NCBI GenBank assembly: GCA_905221605.1
Contig: CAJNDS010002162.1
Coordinates: 483,416 to 547,415 of the forward strand
Source of the DNA: Symbiodinium natans
Lineage: Eukaryota > Sar > Dinophyceae > Suessiales > Symbiodiniaceae
Direction: 5' to 3'
DNA length: 64,000 bases
The notes beneath the pieces are model-generated. The model did no database searches and had not been told where the DNA came from. It was given only the letters and a program-made list of their open reading frames with translations. How positions within the stretch are numbered: the stretch's first letter is position 1; the number at the start of each line of letters is the position of its first letter. Position numbers and translations under genes: made by a program. Positions 57,469 through 64,000 of this stretch are shown piece after piece.

Positions 57469-57916
57469 ACTGATGTCCCTGCACCCATATGACCTTTCTT
57501 GTGTGTGTGATGGTTTGGTTGGGGTTGATGCAAGCGACGTTGCTCACGTTAACAGAAGTTGTTGTGTTGTTAGATGCGCGGCGCTTGCTGGCATTCCACG
57601 AGCACACAGGCCTCAGGGTTTGAGGCTGACTTGGGGAGGTCAGCGGCTTGAATCAAGGCTCCGCGAAAGGCAAACTGCGTGACGAGCTGTGTACTGATGT
57701 CCCTGCACCCGTATGACCTTTCTTGCGAGTTTGATGGTCTGCTTGGGGTTGATGCAAGCGACGTTGCTCACGTTAACAGAAGTTGTTGCGTTGTTACATG
57801 CGGGGCGCTTGCTGGCATTTCACGAGCGCACAGGCCTCAGGGTTTGAGGCTGACTTGGGGAGGTCAGCGGCTTGAAGCGAGGGCTCCCCGAAAGTCAGAT
57901 TGCGTGACGAGTGCTG
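57469..57916 (+). repeat. Tandem duplication of a 224-bp unit
   Basis: Units 57,469-57,692 and 57,693-57,916 are about 90% alike, sharing CTGATGTCCCTGCACCC, GATGCAAGCGACGTTGCTCA and GGCTGACTTGGGGAGGTCAG. Confidence 0.9.
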
Positions 57917-58057
57917 TTGGGTGATAGGCACCGAGTTTGGCCTCCTTGATGGAGATCTTTTCTTTGACGGGGTCTGGGCTCCCTGCGATACATGCCATGC
58001 TCAGCCGGCCACAGAGGTTAGGGGTTTGCAGTTCACATCCACAACCTGACTCCCTGC

Positions 58058-58130
58058 TCAACCCTGACCCTGAAACTCTAAAGTTATAAGCCCTGAACCC
58101 CTGAACCTTAAACACTAAACCCCAAAAGCC
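58058..58130 (-). repeat. Degenerate telomere-like repeats (CCCTAAA type)
   Basis: Runs of CCCTGAAC, CTTAAACACTAAACCCC: decayed CCCTAAA units. Confidence 0.7.
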
Positions 58131-58219
58131 TTAACTTCATTCCTGCACTGAATCTAGGCACGCCTAGGTTGGCTTTCGTAGGGAAGAGGGGGAAGTTTCG
58201 GCTCGAGGGTTGGGATGTT

Positions 58220-58259
58220 TAAAACCCTAAACCCTAAACCCTCAACCCTCAACCCTAAG
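58220..58259 (-). repeat. Interstitial telomere-type repeats (CCCTAAA)
   Basis: AAAACCCTAAACCCTAAACC followed by three CCCTCAA/CCCTAAG variants. Confidence 0.9.
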
Positions 58260-61200
58260 ACTAGCAGTTCTTAAGAAGTACCCCATGCCAGCTTTAGGGC
58301 TTTGCCTGAAGCTCTTCCACTCAGCCACCGCCACTGCCCCCCGCAAGGTGATTCACGTGTTCCCAGGCCTCATGGGGGTGGATCTAATTGTGCCTTGCTA
58401 GGCTGGGGACTGGCACGCAAAAGGGAGTCTCGCGTACCGACCATCCATTACACGGAGGCGGAGTGTTGTGCGGAGCCTGTCATGGTCCCCTTGTCGGGAC
58501 TCAAGACCGTGCTGTGCATGTGACACGGTGCCCACTGGTGTGCCCACCCAAGAACTTCGAATGCTGTACCCCCAGGAGCAGCGCCGTCATCCCCCTCTTT
58601 TGCTGACATGAGGGGGGGGACCTTCCCAAGTGCAACATTGCAGTCCGCCGTCTGGCAGCGGTGGAGGCAAATCTGCAGCTTCAGACGTTGAAGCGTCGAA
58701 GATTTTCTCGGTGCTTTCGTTTCCGTTGTTTCCGTTGAAGGTGAACATATTGGTCAGCCATTAGGAAGCGCACTCGCCGCGAAACAACAATATCCTTTCG
58801 TGTGTTCTTGTTCCTTGGCTTCTAGGCCTCATCGGACATCTTGAGGCCAATGGCGAGCTGGTCCCTTTTCGATCCTCGTCGAGGGCTACAGCTATAGCCT
58901 AGCCCGGAAGAAGACTCCGGGAAACTAGCGGCTGTTTATGAGCGGGGCTCCTGACGCCATCCCTGGCAACCCATCATCTCAAACATCCAAGACCTCCATT
59001 AATGCTGACTGCTTGTGGTCTCTTCAACGTCGGGCCACACGCAACCCTGTGTGTAAGAGCACCTTTCCGCCCCACGTCCCTGCTCGTGTGCATCAGAGCA
59101 TGCGGCGCATTGTGGTCATTTCAATCTTAATCTTGCCTCCGACCGGATACCTGTCATGCTGCCTTCTCGGGTAGGTCGCACGCACATAATTGGAGCTTGG
59201 AATACGCAGTGCTTGCCGGACATGCTCCAGAACTACTGTCTGCTGGGGCAGGGCGGACGTTGAATCTGCAATGTTGCAGGTTCGAAGGTCCCCCCCTCGC
59301 ACACGGAGGGGGATGCGCCGTCCGAGTATTCACAGGGGCGCGCACGCACACGCCGCGGCTTGGAACGGCTGGCGCAGCTGGGAACGCGTCTGATCGGAGC
59401 TTTGGGAGTTGTGGAAATATGTCCTGACATTCGTGAATCTTGATCTATTGCTTCTATTGCTCTACACCTTTCGTGGTGAAGGAGCCTCACGGGCCTCACA
59501 ACCTCTCTCCAGTCAAGACCTGACCTCACCTGTGCTCTCACAGGAGCGGCTCTTCTCCACTAAGTCCACTAAGTTCCTGCATATTCCAGGGGCCAATGAG
59601 CATGCTTTTGCGCTTTCCCCGTATCTCGGCAATCTTTTTTGCGCGCCGTTCTCAGCTGCAGCCTGGAACGGTTGTCTTTTTCTTTCAGCTTGAGACTTGC
59701 CCCGATGGGCTCACGGTTCTGACAGATAGCTCTCTCGTCTCTTTGCAGTGAGAGTAAATGGCCAGCAGATGCCAGCAGTGCCACCAGAGCGAAGCTGCCT
59801 CCTGCAGCGTCAGCACGAGTTCAGGGCTAAGAAGGGCATCTCGGAGATCTGTCAGAAAGAAGTTGCTTGAAGCACTTGAGAAGCACTCAGTAATTGAAAT
59901 GCCTTAGAAGGCCCAAAGGCCATTGTCGACTGTGGGGAGCCGCTCTGTACATTGCTTTGTGTGTATGCGTACTTCAGGAGAGCACAAAAAAAGAAGTTGA
60001 GAGCAGAACACGGGACCGTTTTGTGTGTAGACTTTGGATGTGCAAGCCCAATGTAAACCTGAAAGCAGCACGTCGGATTTCTTGCCCTGTGTACCATAAG
60101 CTTTACCTCCCCGAGTGGCGCAGACCGAAGGAAAGTCGCAACTTTCATAACTCATTTCAACCTTCCCGACAAAACGATCATGCTGTCCTGGGTGGCTTCA
60201 CATTCGCTGCGGCTGCCTGTTTTACAGGTTCTTCAGAATTCTTCATTCGGTTCATCGGAAGTAACATGAGCCTCTGGTAAACTTCATGGCTCGATCTTCT
60301 GGCAGGGTCGGGCGGAGGAATGGGATGTCCATGTAACACAGACTGCAAGCCTGGAACCTGAGTCGTTTCTCGCGAATCTAAATTGCCATCCCCTCCTGAC
60401 GTACACCTTCATGAATTTGAAGTGTGGGGGCGCCTATGATCCTGTGACAGCAAGCCTAGGCAGTGTGCTTTCTCAGCCAATTGCTGCGGGGGCGGTCTCA
60501 CTCTTCCATTGCCTGCATCGTTCCGCTCGTGGTGTTGCCATCTGGCCCTCCTTGCGTTGAGATCGACAAGCTTCAAATCGGAACTTGCCGAACTGTTGGC
60601 TGGGGTAGACGGTAGACATGTCTGAAGCTTCAGCTCATATGCTGGCCTTCAAAGATGTGAAAGGCATCGTAATCAGGGATTCAGGGAGGCGGGCTTGGCC
60701 TGGTCAGCATTCCCGCTAGATGCAGATACTCAGGCTAAACATCAGTGAGTTTGGCGTATGCTTGCCTGGCTTGTGGCCTCCATCCTTCAGACGAGTGGTG
60801 ACCGAAAGTCTCAACGAGCTGCATCTTCGCGCAGATCCTATTCGGTGGCTGTGCTGCAGCAAGTTCCCTGTCATGCTCCATCTTAAGGAGATCCCAAATA
60901 GTGAGAAATTGTGACATTAACCTCAGGGACGTTGCCTTGAAAGGGCGCTATCACTCACAGGCTTTTCTCAGATCTCTCGCAGTTTTGCCGAAAGTGCAAC
61001 TCAAACGCAGTCAGACGGCTTGCGTCGCCCCATCATATTCCCGTCTGGACGTTGACGTTCCTTGTCTGGCAGTTCCTGGTAGTGCCCAGGCATGTTCCCC
61101 AGCCCTAAACCCTAAACCCTAAACCCCAAACCCTAAACTCTAAAGACTCGGACTAGGGGGCCCCCTTCTTGCTTCAGTCCCTTATGCATTGAGTCTGCTG

Positions 61201-62410
61201 GGCATTAAAGCTGAAATCATTTCGGGCATACCGAGACCACCAGTTAGTCTGTATGTGAGCAAGACCACAGTGGCATCATCTTTATCAGACTTCTCAGATG
61301 TTGCTTGCTTGTGTAGACGGCATGTAGAGATGGGGAGTCTTCTTTGCCTACGACATGCCCACAGACAAGGCGCCGCAAGAAGAAGTGGCACCTAAAGGCA
61401 GCAAAGAGCAGTGACACACTTGCGACAGCTTGTGCAGCATAAGTCAGATCGGGGTCTGCACCGTGCAAGCACCCGGAGGAGCAGTGGTGCATGAGACTTG
61501 AGCGACTGTTGAAGTTGCTGCTCTCATAAGTTGAGGCTTTAAGACTGAGAGGGTTGCTGAGACCATGCTGCCATCAGCTTTCTCCTTTGATCAGAAGGTC
61601 TCAACAGTTTTGCAAGAACGCACCTCTAGGGCAAGGGCTAGAGTGTCCAAGCCTGTGGCAACATGCGCAGCAAGCCTGTTACCATCCTTTGTTGTGTCCT
61701 CAGGCCATTCCCATGCAAGGTGCCTTAATGTCGTGGACAGAGGACAGCGCTTAGCAGCCGCTTTCGATTTTGTTTGCCACAGTAGACACCGAGTGGAAGT
61801 TTCTCCCGGAAGGCGGCAACCTTCCGCATCACTCATACCGCCTTCTGCCACCCGCGCTTAGGTTTGTGCTAGTTATGCGCCGTGCTCGGAGGGTCGGCAA
61901 GTTGGCTTTCAATAATCCTCCAGAAGACTGATGTGTTACCCTCCCGCGCTGAATAAACGTAGGAGTGGTGGAGGGGTGCATAATTGAGGTAGCTGCAAAA
62001 CGTGGACCTGCTTTAGGCAACTGTCAGTTGCAGAGCTTGAGGGGCTTCACGCGCTTCAAGAGACTTTCAAAGTCAACTGTTAGCGCCTTGGGGGTTGCTC
62101 GGGTTCTTCGAAATGCTCCTGAGGTGTGGCATCTGCCGCATCCGCCGCATCTGCCACGTTCGCCCAGAGTGCACAGCCATCTCCTCCATGGTTGTGTCCG
62201 TGGTGTCCTTAGGGACTTGCCATCTGTCACGAGTGCATGGCCATCTCTTCCATGGTGGCGCCGGTGTACATGCCGGTACCAGAAAACCCTTTTCAGAGCC
62301 GGATGTGTCTTGCTGCATGTGCTGATGCTCTTGCCTGCATTTCATGGGACACGCTGTCTATCAACGAGCCAAGGTTTCAGCTGCTTGCGAAAGACAAAAA
62401 GCACCATCAC
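58260..62410. other. Gene-free stretch
   Basis: Mixed-composition DNA with the telomere-type tract at 61,102 and no recognisable protein or RNA gene. CGCATC/CCATCT-rich short repeats lie at about 62,127-62,265. Confidence 0.45.
61102..61145 (-). repeat. Interstitial telomere-type repeats (CCCTAAA)
   Basis: About six units, four perfect (CCCTAAACCCTAAACCCTAA and on). Confidence 0.9.
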
Positions 62411-62695
62411 GTCTTTAGGATTTACAAAACTGTCGACATCTGAATGTATAAAGGAAGAGGTTCATAAAGAATAGACAGTATGTAAAAATTGCGAACCCTT
62501 CCCAACACGCTCAGATTCCAATCCTTTTGCGTCACTGCGAGTTGCCTCGGATCAGGGGAACTTTCAAAAGGTAAGGCTGGGCACAAGGGCTCATGGGACA
62601 TAAAGCTCCCTGCCCTTCGACGGACCCTGCCAAAGAGTCCAGGGACCATACGGAGATTGTACTCACTGCCCTCAACGGACCCGTCATCTCCCCCC
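62411..62695 (-). repeat. Direct repeat B2 of element 2 (285 bp)
   Basis: Identical by eye to 63,062-63,346. On the minus strand it is the distal copy; the flank at 62,410 is unrelated, so this is the likely 3' end of element 2. Confidence 0.92.
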
Positions 62696-63061
62696 GGGTG
62701 GGTGGGTGGGAAAAATTGACAAATGTGCTCAAGAGTTCGCTAAAGAACGGCCTGCAAATGTGATAATGAAGCACATGTGCCATGTATGCAAACGACCACG
62801 AACCTCTGTTTGAGCAGGGCTGAGCGCGGCACAAGCACTTTGCATTTTGCACAAGAGAAGAATTCAAGCAGCTGTGCCTACTGCGAAGCCCCGAAAAACC
62901 ACATGAAAAACGTCTGCATAAATCATGCCCATGCAAGATCTGCAAACACACGTGGTAGAAAACTCAGAAACTTTAAAGACAGTTTTGCGTTGCCCCTTCT
63001 TCAAAAGGGGGAAGGGGCACCTATAAATCAAAGACCACTCTATCCGCAAGCGGAGCGCGTA
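62696..63061 (-). other. Spacer between the 285-bp repeats, proposed A2
   Basis: 366 bp. On the minus strand it ends TTTTTCCCACCCACCCACCC right before B2, matching the pyrimidine run at the same place in element 1. The plus strand there is GGGTGGGTGGGTGGG (62,696-62,710), a canonical G-quadruplex motif. A plus-strand frame has a CX2CX5HX4C arrangement (CAYCEAPKNHMKNVC), which I treat as chance. Confidence 0.5.
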
Positions 63062-63346
63062 GTCTTTAGGATTTACAAAACTGTCGACATCTGAATGTAT
63101 AAAGGAAGAGGTTCATAAAGAATAGACAGTATGTAAAAATTGCGAACCCTTCCCAACACGCTCAGATTCCAATCCTTTTGCGTCACTGCGAGTTGCCTCG
63201 GATCAGGGGAACTTTCAAAAGGTAAGGCTGGGCACAAGGGCTCATGGGACATAAAGCTCCCTGCCCTTCGACGGACCCTGCCAAAGAGTCCAGGGACCAT
63301 ACGGAGATTGTACTCACTGCCCTCAACGGACCCGTCATCTCCCCCC
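63062..63346 (-). repeat. Direct repeat B1 of element 2 (285 bp)
   Basis: Starts, on the minus strand, 14 bp after the RNase H stop codon. It is offset 651 bp from its partner. Confidence 0.92.
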
Positions 63347-63360
63347 TCAAACGTCCGGGC

Positions 63361-64000
63361 TCAAAGGAAAGGCAGTGTCCAAAGGTTTCCGCTCGAGGAC
63401 GAGAGGAGGTCCCAGGGAAGGTCGCTCAGGTCCATGCACTCATCTGCTAGAAGCTGCGCAGCCTGAGAGAAGTCGACGACCTGACCTCCAATCATCTGCG
63501 CTGCCAACGCAGCTTCCCCCCTGCTAGGGAGGTCGGCCACGTTGCTTGCAGAAGGAACGCGCTCAATCCAAGACACGATGCCGTCAGCCGACTCGCTGGC
63601 GTAGAAGAGGCATGCCAAGTTCAGTAGAGAACGAGAGGGGCTGCTGGCCTTAATGCAAGTGTACCTGGCGGCGTCATTGTCCACGTAAAAGATGCACCTC
63701 TTCCCGGCCAGTTCCGAGGCGCAGGCCCGCCTCGAGAGAACCAGCGCGTAGGCCTCCGCCTGAGAGATGACCTGCTCGATGCCCTCTGCCAGCCAGAAGT
63801 CCACAAGCTTGGGCGGGATCTCGCCCGCTGCCACCCATCTTCTATTGGAGCTCTGGTCCAGCAGAACTATCCCCCAGCGGGCGACGCCTTTCTCGTAGGA
63901 CGCGTCAGTGAAGATGGAGACCGGGCTCCCCTGCGCCCGGAGTGAGAAGGTCCTCGGACGTGCATCAGAGAGTGTCTTCAGGATGAAGCGCCCCAGCGAT
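63361..64000 (-). CDS. DIRS-like RNase H domain, C-terminal part (element 2, runs off the window)
   Basis: 212 visible codons, open to the window edge. RNase H residues counted from the edge: D32 in FTDASYE, E82 in SQAEAYAL, D107 in FYVDNDAARY, D156 in NVADLPSRGEA, a complete D-E-D-D set. The WG(I/V)VL stretch and the closing NVADLPSR box are typical of DIRS/Ngaro-type pol and of the frame at 22,213-24,135, but the two proteins are clearly different families. About 55 residues follow the last box, and the stop at 63,361 is 14 bp from the first 285-bp repeat. The RT should lie just beyond 64,000. Confidence 0.8.
   Translation of the reverse strand, partial: SLGRFILKTLSDARPRTFSLRAQGSPVSIFTDASYEKGVARWGIVLLDQSSNRRWVAAGEIPPKLVDFWLAEGIEQVISQAEAYALVLSRRACASELAGKRCIFYVDNDAARYTCIKASSPSRSLLNLACLFYASESADGIVSWIERVPSASNVADLPSRGEAALAAQMIGGQVVDFSQAAQLLADECMDLSDLPWDLLSSSSGNLWTLPFL

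Noticed and set aside
62411-63346. Reading the 285-bp repeats as LTRs of a small non-autonomous retrotransposon
   Set aside because: I see no primer-binding site or target duplication. The position right after the RNase H stop, repeated in element 1, fits split direct repeats better.

Overview
The window looks like nuclear DNA of a dinoflagellate, most likely of the Symbiodinium type; this is inference. The grounds are: Ty1/copia-like polyproteins rich in Lys and Glu, DIRS-like reverse transcriptase/RNase H frames, interstitial telomere-type repeats (TTTAGGG)n, very long gene-free stretches of mixed GC, and no bacterial or organellar gene order. I recognise no ordinary cellular gene, tRNA or rRNA. 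Every protein I can name belongs to a mobile element.

1-14,651: two nested Ty1/copia-type LTR retrotransposons, both on the minus strand. Element A (564-9228, 8.67 kb) is complete. It has two 168-bp LTRs that read as identical, a primer-binding site directly next to the 5' LTR, a purine tract at the 3' LTR, gag, and a very long pol with an unusual C-terminal extension (membrane segment, coiled coil, second zinc knuckle). A sits inside element B, a near-identical older copy (9229-14,651 plus 1-563 and beyond the left edge), and is flanked by a 5-bp target duplication, CAATT. B carries gag and pol in one frame but is cut by A between the RT and RNase H domains. A instead lacks one base at the gag/pol border.

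14,652-27,966: diverged, gene-poor DNA holding a repeat array (about 21,010-22,281) that leads into an intact 640-codon DIRS-like RT/RNase H frame (22,213-24,135). Its stop codon is followed within 6 bp by a 168-bp direct repeat, a 158-bp spacer and a second 168-bp repeat.

27,967-30,905: a broken LINE-like RT fragment, then an AT-rich island of about 2.2 kb bounded by inverted repeats and holding a dense set of nested hairpins.

30,906-62,410: more than 30 kb without a recognisable gene. It has short minisatellites, two tandem duplications, a dispersed repeat pair, perfect and near-perfect palindromes, one possible zinc-finger remnant, and a cluster of interstitial telomere-like tracts at 57-61 kb.

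62,411-64,000: the 3' end of a second, different DIRS-like element on the minus strand. Its RNase H frame stops at 63,361 and is followed by a 285-bp direct repeat, a 366-bp spacer and the same 285-bp repeat. This is the same layout as the first RT element and fits the split direct repeats (A1 ... B1-A2-B2) of Ngaro/PAT-type retroelements. I regard it as the most interesting signal in the window.
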